DNA of 64,000 nt from JABCZH01 sp963803775 (GCA_963803775.1 CAWDNS010000007.1:434001-498000); one strand, 5' to 3'. Shown: positions 15,669-24,082, counted from the stretch's first letter. A program made the numbers and translations. The notes: generated by a model not told the origin, from the sequence alone.

Positions 15669-17147
15669 TTGGTCGAAGATCCAAAATGGGAGCTGGCCAT
15701 CCTGGCCACAGTCCAGGGTTTCTACGAGAAATTGCTACAGGAACATCTGGGCGGCGAAGTACCTGTCCCCGCCGGCCTGGAAGCCATTTCGCTACAGAGC
15801 GATGGCGATATCCATGCCACTTTGTCGAGCATGCACCGCTGGCTGCGCTTGCTCGACCTGGCTATCACGCCCGCCATGTTGCGCCGGGCGTTTACGCCCG
15901 AGACCGACGCGGAAATCGCCGAAGCCATGCTCCGCTATTTCACCCGCAACAAAGACGCCAGCGAAGCCAACCGTGACAAAACTGATCTGGTAGCCACATT
16001 TCTCTATCGTCACCCGCGAGTTTCCGGCCAGTGGGAACGCCGTGGCTACGGCCTCGATGGCTCACTGCCGCTCGCTCCCTTCGAGATTGCGATGCTTGAG
16101 ATTCTTGCGGATGCCGATGTTCCGTCTCTGTCAGAGGAGCAGATGCACCTGCTGCGTCAATTCGACCGGCTGCAAGAGGAAGCGGGAAAGTTTCGCGACC
16201 TGAATGCATTGCTCGATTCGGGAGTCATCGTGCGCGTCCGTGAAATCAAGCAACTGTTCGATGCGTCGTTTTACCACCCCAGCGTGCTGGCCACGATTGC
16301 GCCCTACAACACCGCTTTCGGACGGCGATTCGACGAGCTTTTCTTAAGGGCAACCATGGAGATCAAAAGTTTCGCCCGTGAACTCGAAGCGCAGGGTGGC
16401 AGCATCCTGGGCAACGTCGATGGCATGGACGTGACCGTGGAGCACGTGTCGGCATTGCAGGAAAGTGAACTGCTACGAATCGACTATGGCACGGCGTTGG
16501 AGAAATTCCGCCGGGTCTCGAGGTTGCGAAAGACCTTGCAAGAACATCCCCCGGTGCGGCGGGCACCGCCAATTCCCATAAGAGCAATTGCGAAGGCGGA
16601 TACTCCACTCCGCTTGCCTAATCTGGAAACTATGCGAGCGGCCGTGACTCCGCAGCAAATTTCGAGCGAAGAGGGCAAGCTATCTAAGGTCGAGGAGTCC
16701 GTTCGCGCCTTCGTGCGCGTGGCCGACGCCAGATTCCGCCATGTGGTGCCCATGCGTTATTTCAACCTGATCCTTACGCCCGCGGAAGTAGCCGCGTTTT
16801 GTGCCGACACGCGTGACCAGAAGAACCTGAAAGCGCAGATGACGCACGCGTTGCTGCGCCTAGTCACGGTCGGCGCGCGTATGACTACGGAACTGGAAGA
16901 ACTACAGCGGACACAGAATTCGCCGTCGTTGTGGAGACTGCACGCCGATGCGCTGGTGGTTTTGCTGGAAATTGAGCGTAGCGTGCGGGAGAACGTGAAA
17001 CGCGTGCTGGTATCCGCTGAAACCGAAGGCGGCGTGCAATCCGAGGATCTCCAGGCATCTATCGAGAAACTCAACGATTGCACCGTCCGGGTGCAACAAG
17101 CGCTTTCGCCAGACGAAAAGGTTGCAGGCGCTACGGGCGGCCGTTAA
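15669..17147 (+). CDS. Uncharacterised 492-residue cytoplasmic protein
   Basis: I do not recognise this protein. It has no signal peptide and no membrane segment, and is rich in Glu, Arg, Leu and Ala, consistent with an all-helical fold. A long helical tract at about residues 170-280 includes EEQMHLLRQFDRLQEEAGKF-like heptads. A linker near residues 300-340 contains RRAPPIPIRAIAKA, followed by a second helical domain. The TTG start at 15669 has GGGGA 7 bases before it; no nearby ATG in frame is better. It lies 120 bp after the cyanophycinase gene and converges on an acyltransferase-like gene. Codon usage looks like its neighbours. Confidence 0.7.
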   Translation: MVEDPKWELAILATVQGFYEKLLQEHLGGEVPVPAGLEAISLQSDGDIHATLSSMHRWLRLLDLAITPAMLRRAFTPETDAEIAEAMLRYFTRNKDASEANRDKTDLVATFLYRHPRVSGQWERRGYGLDGSLPLAPFEIAMLEILADADVPSLSEEQMHLLRQFDRLQEEAGKFRDLNALLDSGVIVRVREIKQLFDASFYHPSVLATIAPYNTAFGRRFDELFLRATMEIKSFARELEAQGGSILGNVDGMDVTVEHVSALQESELLRIDYGTALEKFRRVSRLRKTLQEHPPVRRAPPIPIRAIAKADTPLRLPNLETMRAAVTPQQISSEEGKLSKVEESVRAFVRVADARFRHVVPMRYFNLILTPAEVAAFCADTRDQKNLKAQMTHALLRLVTVGARMTTELEELQRTQNSPSLWRLHADALVVLLEIERSVRENVKRVLVSAETEGGVQSEDLQASIEKLNDCTVRVQQALSPDEKVAGATGGR

Positions 17148-17167
17148 TCACCGCGACCTCTGGCCCC

Positions 17168-18397
17168 TCACAGGTAGCTAAGCCACCAATCCTTGCGCCT
17201 TTGCTTGAGGGCGGCGAACCAGCGGCATGGGAAATACAAAATCACGATGACGACCATCCACATCAAGTAGATGAAGGGCAGGCCATGCCCGTAGTCGTCA
17301 GGAGTACCACGGAAAAATGCCCCTTGAAACAGCCAAACCACGGGTTGGTGAAACAATGGCGCAACCGCGACCGCGAGCAGATGAATCAGGTAGAGATGCA
17401 GCACGTAGAAGAACAGCGGCACTCGTCCGAAAGTGACGAGCGGCGAAGTCCAGCGCGGCAAGTTTGATCTCTCTAGCCAAGCGAGCAGCAGGAGCGACGG
17501 GCCAAGCGTCATCAGCAGGAACTGCAACGAGGGCGGATATTTTTCGACATCCAGAAACAGGATGATTGTCTTCTCAACCGTAGGCTGAACATGCCAATCA
17601 CCCTGCGAAACGCCGCCCAAGCCAACCGGCGGGTTGCCATAAAGATTCGTTGCTCGCAGAAGAATGAAGGCGATGGTCAGCGCCATACCCAACTGGACCA
17701 GGATCCGGTTGCGGCGACTGCTTTCGAACTCATAGAGCTTGCCAAACGCATAGCCCGCAGCCATCACCCCCACCCAAGGAATAATTTGAAAAAGAACGAA
17801 TTTAGGTGTCCCGGACGGCAGCATGGCGATGCCGCGTACGTGGAGCAGCGTCCAAAGCCAGGCAAAGGAGCCAAATTGCCGCGGCCGAACTCGATCCAGC
17901 AGGTCGTGGGTCGCAATCATCACCGTAGAAAAAACCACAATCCAGCGAAACGGAAGCCTCACCACCAGCGCCATAAGGACCATTGAGGCTCCTAGCGCCC
18001 AGATGACGCCGAAGAATCCTCCATTGACCAGGAACGTCCAGGAGAATCCGACGACGGTGAATTCGAGAACGATCAGCCACAGCCCGCGCGTCCAAAGAAA
18101 GTGACTCAACGCCTGCGGAGTCCTGCGTCTACCATAGAAATACGCCCCGGTGCCAGCCAGGAAGAAAAATAACGGCGCGCAGAAGTGGGTGATCCAGCGG
18201 GTGAAGAACAGGCTGTAATAAGTAAATTTCAGGTTTTCGGGCGCAAACGGCACATTAGTAAAGAAGTCCCGAGTGTGGTCGATCGCCATGATGACCATCA
18301 CCAACCCGCGCATGATGTCGAGCGAGGCCAGACGTCCAGCCCCCAGAGAAGTAGTGTTGGAAACACCAGCCGGCGAAGAAAGTGTGGAGGATGCCAT
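17168..18397 (-). CDS. HGSNAT/DUF1624-like membrane protein
   Basis: The 409-residue protein opens with LASLDIMRGLVMVIMAIDHTRDFF, the family signature of heparan-alpha-glucosaminide N-acetyltransferase-like proteins. In those a membrane-embedded His accepts acetyl groups; here H is in AIDHTRD. About ten hydrophobic segments follow, including ITHFCAPLFFFLAGTGAYF. It is probably an inner-membrane acyl transferase acting on envelope glycans, substrate unknown. ATG at 18397 is chosen over a GTG three codons earlier; neither has a strong ribosome binding site. Confidence 0.75.
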   Translation of the reverse strand: MASSTLSSPAGVSNTTSLGAGRLASLDIMRGLVMVIMAIDHTRDFFTNVPFAPENLKFTYYSLFFTRWITHFCAPLFFFLAGTGAYFYGRRRTPQALSHFLWTRGLWLIVLEFTVVGFSWTFLVNGGFFGVIWALGASMVLMALVVRLPFRWIVVFSTVMIATHDLLDRVRPRQFGSFAWLWTLLHVRGIAMLPSGTPKFVLFQIIPWVGVMAAGYAFGKLYEFESSRRNRILVQLGMALTIAFILLRATNLYGNPPVGLGGVSQGDWHVQPTVEKTIILFLDVEKYPPSLQFLLMTLGPSLLLLAWLERSNLPRWTSPLVTFGRVPLFFYVLHLYLIHLLAVAVAPLFHQPVVWLFQGAFFRGTPDDYGHGLPFIYLMWMVVIVILYFPCRWFAALKQRRKDWWLSYL

Positions 18398-18513
18398 CGC
18401 AATCACACCCTAAAACTGGAAGTATATACGGCGAAATAGCAGGCACTACCCTTTTTTGCTACAGCGGGTTAGACGTATGGCTGCGGAAAGTGACTCTAAA
18501 ATCGACGGTCGGT

Positions 18514-18696
18514 TTAGTCGGCGACTTTGTAGTCGCAGGCTTCGCGGCAGGGCAGGCAGTAAAAGAGGCCATCCCGGCACAACCGAATATCCATCTGTGC
18601 CTGGCAAAGGCAGCAGTATCGCTCGCACGGGCAGCGGTCTTCGGTCATCTCGCACTGCATGCAGCGATATTTGTTCTTCGTGGTAGTAGTGGCCAT
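18514..18696 (-). CDS. Cys-rich 60-residue protein
   Basis: The frame MATTTTKNKYRCMQCEM... has 11 Cys in 60 residues: C12-x2-C15, C22-x-C24, C28-C29-x-C31, C40, C47-x2-C50 and C54. This spacing suits two zinc sites or a small RING/ribbon-like fold. The frame could be extended upstream to 19095, but that would antisense gcvT, and the Cys-rich block alone looks like a real protein. It is divergent from gcvT by about 108 bp. No ribosome binding site is evident. Function unknown. Confidence 0.65.
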   Translation of the reverse strand: MATTTTKNKYRCMQCEMTEDRCPCERYCCLCQAQMDIRLCRDGLFYCLPCREACDYKVAD

Positions 18697-18804
18697 GGGG
18701 GAACTGTAGCGCCGGCACGGTTGTGGCGAAAGTACCGTTGGTAACCGCACCTGAGGGTGAGGCTGGCGCTCGGTTGCCGCCTTCGCCACCAGCATGTTAG
18801 GGTA

Positions 18805-20001
18805 ATGAGTCTCGCCATCCCAGCAGCCAAACCACTGCTTTTGACTGAGGAGAAATTGTCCGCCGCTGAAACCACCACGCCGGTTATCCGCAGGACCGCT
18901 CTGAACGCCGTCCACCGCAAAATGGGCGCCAAAATGGTGGAGTTTAATGGCTGGGACATGCCTGTGGAATACCCCTCGGCGGGCGGGATCATCGCCGAGC
19001 ATAATGCGGTGCGTACAGGCGTGGGCATTTTCGATGTCAGCCACATGGGCGACATTCGCCTGCAAGGCCCCGACGCACTGGCGGCCGTCCAGCACATCTC
19101 GATGAACGATTCCTCGAAGCTGTCAGTCGGGCAGGCGCAATATTCTGCGCTCCTCTATCCCCAAGGGACTTTCGTCGATGATGTGATCGTGCATCGCCTG
19201 GGCGACGACGACTATCTGCTGGTGATTAACGCCGGCACTCGCGAGAAAGATTTCAACTGGGTGCGCGACAACACTCGCCAGTTCAATTGCAAGGTCGAGA
19301 ATCTTTCGGATGACTTCACGCAAATTGCGATTCAGGGGCCGAAAGGCGTGGAGCTGTTGCAAAAGCTGACCGATGCGGATCTGTCGACCGTGAAGTTTTA
19401 TTGGGTAACGCGCGGGACAGTATGCGGCCTGAAGAATATTCTGATCGCGCGCACCGGCTACACCGCCGAAGACGGTTTTGAGATCTACGTTCCGGCTGAC
19501 GAAGCCACCAGCGCCATGGTCTGGAACGAGATTCTGGAGGCAGGCAAAGAGTTCGGCGCGATCCCGTGCGGCTTGGGTGCCCGCAACACTTTGCGGCTGG
19601 AAGGCAAGCTCCCGCTCTACGGGCACGAAATTTCCGATACGATAAATGTTTGGGAAGCCGGGCTCGAGCGCTTCTGCAAAATGGAGAAGCCTGAGTTCAT
19701 CGGCCGGGCGGCGCTGGAGAAGGCGAAAGCGGCCGGCGTGAAACGTACGCTGGTCGGGCTGGAGATGGTTGAGCGCGGCATTGCGCGCGATGGGTACAAG
19801 GTTTTGGACGACGGAGGACGTGAGATTGGCTACGTCACCAGCGGGTCGCACTCGCCGTTTTTGAAGAAAAACATTGCGTTGGCATACGTGCCGCCAGAGT
19901 TCGGGAGCGTTGGATCTACGGTGAGAGTTGAGATTCGCGGCCAGGGGGTTAAGGCGCAGGTAGTGCCGACGCCGTTTTACAGGCGACCTAAGAAGGCTTA
20001 A
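18805..20001 (+). CDS. gcvT: Glycine cleavage system T protein (aminomethyltransferase)
   Basis: The 398-residue protein shows the GcvT pattern: TALNAVHRKMGAKMVEFNGWDMPVEYP, HNAVRTGVGIFDVSHMG, RTGYTAEDGFEIYVP, and a C-terminal FIGRAALEKAKAAGVKR and TSGSHSPFLKKNIALAYV. It transfers the methylene from the H-protein-bound aminomethyl group to tetrahydrofolate. It is the first gene of gcvT-gcvH-gcvPA-gcvPB. ATG at 18805 is chosen; the open frame continues 16 codons upstream without a better site. The TAA stop forms the start of a dispersed TTAACCAC-type repeat. No glycine riboswitch was recognised upstream. Confidence 0.95.
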   Translation: MSLAIPAAKPLLLTEEKLSAAETTTPVIRRTALNAVHRKMGAKMVEFNGWDMPVEYPSAGGIIAEHNAVRTGVGIFDVSHMGDIRLQGPDALAAVQHISMNDSSKLSVGQAQYSALLYPQGTFVDDVIVHRLGDDDYLLVINAGTREKDFNWVRDNTRQFNCKVENLSDDFTQIAIQGPKGVELLQKLTDADLSTVKFYWVTRGTVCGLKNILIARTGYTAEDGFEIYVPADEATSAMVWNEILEAGKEFGAIPCGLGARNTLRLEGKLPLYGHEISDTINVWEAGLERFCKMEKPEFIGRAALEKAKAAGVKRTLVGLEMVERGIARDGYKVLDDGGREIGYVTSGSHSPFLKKNIALAYVPPEFGSVGSTVRVEIRGQGVKAQVVPTPFYRRPKKA

Positions 20002-20018
20002 CCACAGGGGACACAGAG
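19998..20018 (+). repeat. Dispersed ACCACAGAGG-type repeat overlapping the gcvT stop
   Basis: TTAACCACAGGGGACACAGA-like sequence; the TAA is the gcvT stop codon. It is in inverted orientation relative to the copy at 20478-20500, so the two bracket gcvH. Confidence 0.6.
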
Positions 20019-20038
20019 TTTTGTTGTGGCCAAGACTA

Positions 20039-20078
20039 CGAGCTAAAGGCCAAGAGCTAGAAGCCAGGAGCTAGAAGC
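20039..20078 (+). repeat. GAGCTAGAAGCC micro-repeat supplying the gcvH ribosome binding site
   Basis: Three imperfect copies of a 12-13-base unit (GAGCTAAAGGCCAA, GAGCTAGAAGCCAG, GAGCTAGAAGC) in tandem. The AGGAG at 20066-20070, 9 bases before the gcvH ATG, lies inside it. Confidence 0.6.
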
Positions 20079-20079
20079 A

Positions 20080-20469
20080 ATGTCTTATCCCGCAGACTTC
20101 AAATACACCAAAGAACATGAATGGATCAAATCCGACGGCAAGACTGCGACCATCGGCATTACGGATTACGCGCAGGGGTCGCTAGGCGACATCGTCTTCG
20201 TCGATCTGCCCAAGCCGGGCGCGGAGATCACCGCCGGTAAGACCTTTGGCTCGGTGGAATCGGTGAAGGCAGTCTCAGACCTTTATGCGCCGGCGTCGGG
20301 AACCGTGACCGAAGTGAATGGTGAGTTGGCGACGGCTCCGGAGAAGATCAACAAAGATGCTCACGGATCATGGATGATGAAAATGACCCTGAAGAATCCC
20401 GGCGAGGTGAACGGGCTGCTGTCCGCCGCCGATTACGAGAAATTTGTTGCGGAAGAGGGTGGACACTGA
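20080..20469 (+). CDS. gcvH: Glycine cleavage system H protein
   Basis: The 129-residue lipoyl carrier begins YPADFKYTKEHEWIK and has the lipoylation motif ESVKAVSDLYAP, with the modified lysine at K63. The ending EKFVAEEGGH is normal. It shuttles the aminomethyl intermediate between GcvP and GcvT. The AGGAG ribosome binding site is embedded in a micro-repeat, and inverted ACCACAGAGG-type repeats flank the gene on both sides, unlike a compact operon. Confidence 0.96.
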   Translation: MSYPADFKYTKEHEWIKSDGKTATIGITDYAQGSLGDIVFVDLPKPGAEITAGKTFGSVESVKAVSDLYAPASGTVTEVNGELATAPEKINKDAHGSWMMKMTLKNPGEVNGLLSAADYEKFVAEEGGH

Positions 20470-20477
20470 ACTCCATG

Positions 20478-20500
20478 TTCCTCTGTGCTCTCTGTGGTGA
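20478..20500 (-). repeat. Dispersed ACCACAGAGG-type repeat downstream of gcvH
   Basis: TTCCTCTGTGCTCTCTGTGG followed by TGA; inverted orientation relative to the copy at 19998-20018. Confidence 0.65.
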
Positions 20501-20552
20501 GCGCTTTTTGGCCGCAATCGAATTGACGTCTGCGACATCTAAGTAAAGTCTT

Positions 20553-21737
20553 ATGCGCTATTTACCCAAATCTCCTGCCGACCGCGAAGCCATCCTCAAG
20601 GCCATTGGCGCACGCTCGATTGACGATCTTTTTGCGCCTATTCCCGCCGAGTACCGGCTGAATCGCGACCTCAAAGTTCCGCGCCAGATGGCGGAGTCGG
20701 AGATTGTCGACTGGTTCCGCGAGCGCTCGCGTGAAAACGGCGACGGCTACGCGATGTTTCTCGGTGCCGGCGCTTACTACCACTATCGCCCGGTCATTAT
20801 TGATTCGCTGATTTCGCGCGGCGAGTTTCTAACCGCGTACACACCTTATCAGGCTGAGATTTCACAGGGCACGCTGCAATCGATCTTCGAATTCCAAGCT
20901 ATGATCTGCGAATTGACCGGCATGGAAGTAGCCAACGCTTCCATGTATGACGGGTCCACCGCAGCCACCGAAGCCGCAATGATGGCGGTCCGGCTCACCG
21001 GACGCCGTTCGGCGGTGGTGGCTCGCAGCGTGCATCCGGAATATCGGGAAGTTCTGGCGACCTACGCGTTTCATCAGGATTTGCCGGTGACAACCGTGGC
21101 ATTTACCGACAGCGGCCGAGTCGATCTCAAAGAACTGGAAAAATCGGTCAATCAGGACACTGCCTGTGTGCTGATTCAATCGCCCAATTTCTTCGGGACT
21201 ATTGAAGACGTGAACGCCGTCGCCGAGATCGCCCACAGGAACGGCGCCATGCTGGTGGTTTCGATCGCGGAGGCAGTGTCGCTCGGGATTGTGGAGCCGC
21301 CGCGGCAGGCCGATATCGTGGCCATGGAAGCACAATCGTTCGGCGTGCCGCTGGGATTTGGTGGCCCCTACTGCGGTGTGATTGCCACCCGCGAAAAATA
21401 TGTTCGCCAAATGCCCGGTCGGCTCGTGGGCCAGACCACTGACAGCAACGGCAAGCGCGGATTCGTGCTTACGCTGGCGACCCGCGAACAACACATCCGC
21501 CGCGAGAAGGCGACTTCCAACATCTGCACCAACCAGGCTCTGGTCGCCCTGATGGCCAATATCTTCATGACGGTTTACGGCAAAGTTGGCTTGCGAGAAC
21601 TGGCTAAACAGAATCTGGCGAAAACTGCATACGCCGCCCAGCAATTCGGCAAGCATGCCAAAGTGTCTGTTCTCCGCCGCTCCGCGCTTCAACGAGTTTG
21701 TGGTGCAAACCAGCGAGGATTCTTACGCCATCAATAG
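20553..21737 (+). CDS. gcvPA: Glycine dehydrogenase (decarboxylating) subunit 1, frameshifted
   Basis: The frame reads as the N-terminal 371 residues of GcvPA (YLPKSPADREAILKAIG, YTPYQAEISQGTLQSIFEFQ, GMEVANASMYDGSTAATEA, QSFGVPLGFGGPYCG, REQHIRREKATSNICTNQ). After codon AAA-GTG at 21660-21665 it switches to nonsense and stops at 21737. Omitting one base (T at 21666) restores LFSAAPRFNEFV and the rest of the protein through 21927. The intact product would be 457 residues. GcvPA and GcvPB together form the PLP-dependent P protein. Either the genome has a real one-base insertion or the assembly has an indel; gcvPB shows the same kind of change. Confidence 0.85.
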   Translation: MRYLPKSPADREAILKAIGARSIDDLFAPIPAEYRLNRDLKVPRQMAESEIVDWFRERSRENGDGYAMFLGAGAYYHYRPVIIDSLISRGEFLTAYTPYQAEISQGTLQSIFEFQAMICELTGMEVANASMYDGSTAATEAAMMAVRLTGRRSAVVARSVHPEYREVLATYAFHQDLPVTTVAFTDSGRVDLKELEKSVNQDTACVLIQSPNFFGTIEDVNAVAEIAHRNGAMLVVSIAEAVSLGIVEPPRQADIVAMEAQSFGVPLGFGGPYCGVIATREKYVRQMPGRLVGQTTDSNGKRGFVLTLATREQHIRREKATSNICTNQALVALMANIFMTVYGKVGLRELAKQNLAKTAYAAQQFGKHAKVSVLRRSALQRVCGANQRGFLRHQ

Positions 21738-21927
21738 CCGGCTTCTGGGACACAAGATCATCGGCGGCCTTCCCCTGAAGAAGTTTTATCCGGAGCTGGG
21801 CAATGCCGCTCTGTGGTGTTGTACTGAGCTAACCACTCGCGCCGCGATTGACGCTGCCGCAAGCACGGTTGGCGAGAGCCAAGGTTCGGTAAAACCTTCG
21901 CGCGAAGTTGCGGAGGTGACACGATGA
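21667..21927 (+). pseudogene. gcvPA: C-terminal part of gcvPA in the shifted frame
   Basis: From 21667 the +1 frame encodes the missing 86 residues of GcvPA: LFSAAPRFNEFVV, SYAINSRLLGHKIIGGLPL, LGNAALWCCTELTTRAAID. It ends in TGA at 21925-21927, which overlaps the gcvPB ATG (ATGA at 21924). This overlap is the expected operon arrangement and shows that the restored frame is the ancestral one. Confidence 0.85.
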
Positions 21928-23366
21928 AGCCCGTCATCCGTAAAGCCACTCGCCACGTCAATCAGAATGAAGGGCTGATCTTCGAAAAGTCTTCGGCAGG
22001 CAAGGGCGCCTGGAGGCTTCCGCCGCTTGATGTTCCGGAAGTCGACACCGCCAAGCTTCTGGGTTCGTCCGAAAGAAAAGATCTGGGCCACATGCCGGAG
22101 GTGAGTGAGATTGAGATCATCCGCCACTTCACGCGCATGTCCACATGGAATTACGCCATCGATCTCGGGATGTATCCGTTGGGCTCCTGCACCATGAAAT
22201 ACAACCCGCGGGTAAATGAAGTGGTTTCGCGCCTCGACGGGCTGGCCAACGGTCATCCTTATCAGCCAGAGATAGTTTCGCAAGGCGCGTTGCGCATCAT
22301 TAAGACGCTGAGCGACTGCCTGATTGAGATCACCGGCATGGATGCGATCACGCTGCAACCGGCGGCCGGCGCGCATGGCGAGTTCACTGGGTTGCTGTTG
22401 GTGCGTGCGTACCATCAGTCGAAGGGTCACGCACGCAAGAAAATCTTGATCCCGGACTCCGCGCACGGCACTAATCCAGCCACCGCGGCGACCGTCGGAT
22501 ATGCGGTCGAGAATCTGAAGTCGAACTCGCAAGGCATGGTCGATGTGGCCGCGCTGGCGGCGCAGATGAATGAAGATGTCGCCGCTCTCATGCTGACCAA
22601 TCCCAATACGCTCGGAGTTTTTGAGCAGGAGATTCACAAGATTGCCGACATCATGCACGCCAAGGGCGGATTGCTCTACATGGACGGCGCCAACATGAAC
22701 GCGCTGGTCGGCAAGGTTCGACCCGGCGATTTTGGCGTGGATGTGATGCACTTGAATCTGCACAAGACGTTCTCCACGCCGCATGGCGGCGGCGGGCCAG
22801 GATCCGGGCCGGTCGCGGTAAAGAAGATTCTCGAGCCGTTTCTGCCGACGCCAGTCGTGATCACCAGACCGGACGGCACGCTGGGCTTTGAATACGACCG
22901 GCCGCAATCGGTGGGACGAGTGCGCGCCTTCTACGGCAACTTTGGAATGTTCGTTCGTGCACTTGCGTACACGCTGGCTAATGGCCCCGATGGCCTGCGT
23001 CAAACCACGGAAGACGCCGTGCTCAACGCCAATTACATCCGCAAGGGCCTCGAAGGCGCATACGACCTGCCCTACTCGACGCCGTCGATGCACGAGGTCG
23101 TTTTCAGCGACAAGCTGCAGGCGAAAAAAGGCGTACGCACCATGGACATCGCCAAGCGGCTGATTGATTATGGCTTCCATCCTTACACCACGGCGTTTCC
23201 GCTGATTGTGCCGGGCGCGCTGATGATCGAGCCCACCGAGAGCGAGTCGAAAGAAGAGATGGATCTATTCATCGACGCCATGAAGTCGATCGCGGAAGAA
23301 GTGGAAGAAGATCCGCGAGATGGTGCTGGCCGCGCCGCACACCACGCGAGTGTCGCGGCTGGATGA
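21924..23366 (+). CDS. gcvPB: Glycine dehydrogenase (decarboxylating) subunit 2, tail frameshifted
   Basis: The protein matches GcvPB: GLIFEKSSAGKGAWRLPPLDV, LGMYPLGSCTMKYNPRVNE, QPAAGAHGEFTGLL, and the PLP-lysine segment LNLHKTFSTPHGGGGPGSGP. After GAT-CCG at 23310-23315 the frame changes to an unrelated tail and stops at 23366. Omitting one C (23316) gives EMVLAAPHTTRVSRLDE and continues to TAA at 23410-23412, a normal GcvPB C terminus and a 495-residue protein. The catalytic core is untouched, so this product might still fold. Confidence 0.9.
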   Translation: MKPVIRKATRHVNQNEGLIFEKSSAGKGAWRLPPLDVPEVDTAKLLGSSERKDLGHMPEVSEIEIIRHFTRMSTWNYAIDLGMYPLGSCTMKYNPRVNEVVSRLDGLANGHPYQPEIVSQGALRIIKTLSDCLIEITGMDAITLQPAAGAHGEFTGLLLVRAYHQSKGHARKKILIPDSAHGTNPATAATVGYAVENLKSNSQGMVDVAALAAQMNEDVAALMLTNPNTLGVFEQEIHKIADIMHAKGGLLYMDGANMNALVGKVRPGDFGVDVMHLNLHKTFSTPHGGGGPGSGPVAVKKILEPFLPTPVVITRPDGTLGFEYDRPQSVGRVRAFYGNFGMFVRALAYTLANGPDGLRQTTEDAVLNANYIRKGLEGAYDLPYSTPSMHEVVFSDKLQAKKGVRTMDIAKRLIDYGFHPYTTAFPLIVPGALMIEPTESESKEEMDLFIDAMKSIAEEVEEDPRDGAGRAAHHASVAAG

Positions 23367-23412
23367 AGTGGCTGCGGCGCGGAAGCCGGTGCTGCGGTGG
23401 AAACCGAGCTAA
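23317..23412 (+). pseudogene. gcvPB: Native C-terminal tail of gcvPB in the shifted frame
   Basis: In the +1 frame the last 31 codons encode EMVLAAPHTTRVSRLDEVAA followed by a RKPVLRW ending, the expected end of this family, and terminate with TAA at 23410. One extra C at 23316 separates it from the main frame. Confidence 0.8.
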
Positions 23413-23432
23413 GCGGCCGTTGGTAGCGTCGG

Positions 23433-23450
23433 CGAAATCGCCTGATTTCG
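23433..23450 (+). terminator. Hairpin after the gcv operon
   Basis: CGAAATC and GATTTCG form a perfect 7-bp stem around the loop GCCT, about 20 bp after the restored gcvPB stop. A second hairpin, GCGTTCTG (23485-23492) with CAGAACGC (23505-23512), follows. There is no T-run. Confidence 0.45.
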
Positions 23451-23559
23451 TGAGCAATTAACTACTGCAAGGGCGCCCCAGTCTGCGTTCTGACACTGGA
23501 CAGCCAGAACGCTGCAAAGCTACATCGCTTTACCAGTTTGCTAGTAGAGTGACAATCGA

Positions 23560-23979
23560 ATGCAAGAGTCGTGGTTCAGGCTCCATCCTTGGCGAACAGG
23601 CACGCTGGCAATTGCATGCTTGGCGGCGGGCTATTTCGTTTACCTATGCTTACCGCATGGATATCGTCAGCTAGAGCGTCTTGAATCGCGTCTGGAACAG
23701 TTAACGCCGGAGGGTGCCCGCATTGAGGAGGTCCGTGCCGGACTGTCGCATGAGGGAATCGAGTACCGCGCGTGGGTGCAGGAATCAGCGGGACCGTTGC
23801 TGTCGGATGGTTCCGGGGTCAAAATCGCCGCGAATCCAGGTGAATACGTCATATGGTCGCGCCATCCTACGGATGCTTGGCAGTTCGTGTGTGGCGAACA
23901 ACTAAACATCATTCTCGTTTTCGACCGGCAGAATAGGCTGATTAGGCGATACATCGGCCGATTTCATGTGTGCCCCTAA
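23560..23979 (+). CDS. Small membrane-anchored protein of unknown function
   Basis: The 139-residue frame has one N-terminal hydrophobic segment (TLAIACLAAGYFVYLCL, about residues 15-32). A charged amphipathic stretch with heptad character follows (LERLESRLEQLTPEGARIEEV), then a globular region of about 80 residues with IILVFDRQNRLIRRYIGRF near the end. The topology suggests a periplasmic domain anchored in the inner membrane. The LTPxGxxxxEVxxxL pattern recalls small SmpA-like modules, but I cannot assign a family. No ribosome binding site stands out. Confidence 0.55.
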   Translation: MQESWFRLHPWRTGTLAIACLAAGYFVYLCLPHGYRQLERLESRLEQLTPEGARIEEVRAGLSHEGIEYRAWVQESAGPLLSDGSGVKIAANPGEYVIWSRHPTDAWQFVCGEQLNIILVFDRQNRLIRRYIGRFHVCP

Positions 23980-24023
23980 ACAGGAGTGCCAAGAGCCTGA
24001 TCCAATTACCTTGGTTTCCATAT

Positions 24024-24056
24024 CCCTCTGTGTCCTCCGTGCCCTCTGTGGTTAAA
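24024..24056 (-). repeat. Dispersed ACCACAGAGG-type repeat
   Basis: CCCTCTGTGTCCTCCGTGCC followed by CTCTGTGGTTAAA, three 9-11-base units, upstream of the TMTC-like gene. Confidence 0.7.
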
Positions 24057-24082
24057 TTCAACTGTTGGCATCTCCCGCGACA

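Noticed and set aside
18697..18804. Possible glycine riboswitch before gcvT
   Set aside because: A CGAAGGCGGCAA-like string occurs, but on the wrong strand for gcvT, and the paired conserved aptamer segments are missing.
18805..19095. Extension of the minus-strand Cys-rich gene across gcvT
   Set aside because: The upstream part has no Cys pattern or start signal and is antisense to a strongly supported gene.
21786..23180. A 464-codon open frame antisense to gcvPB
   Set aside because: It mirrors the codon structure of gcvPB and encodes no recognisable domain; long antisense frames are common in GC-rich genes. The same applies to 31209-32243 (-), 5920-7020 (+) and 8665-9732 (-).
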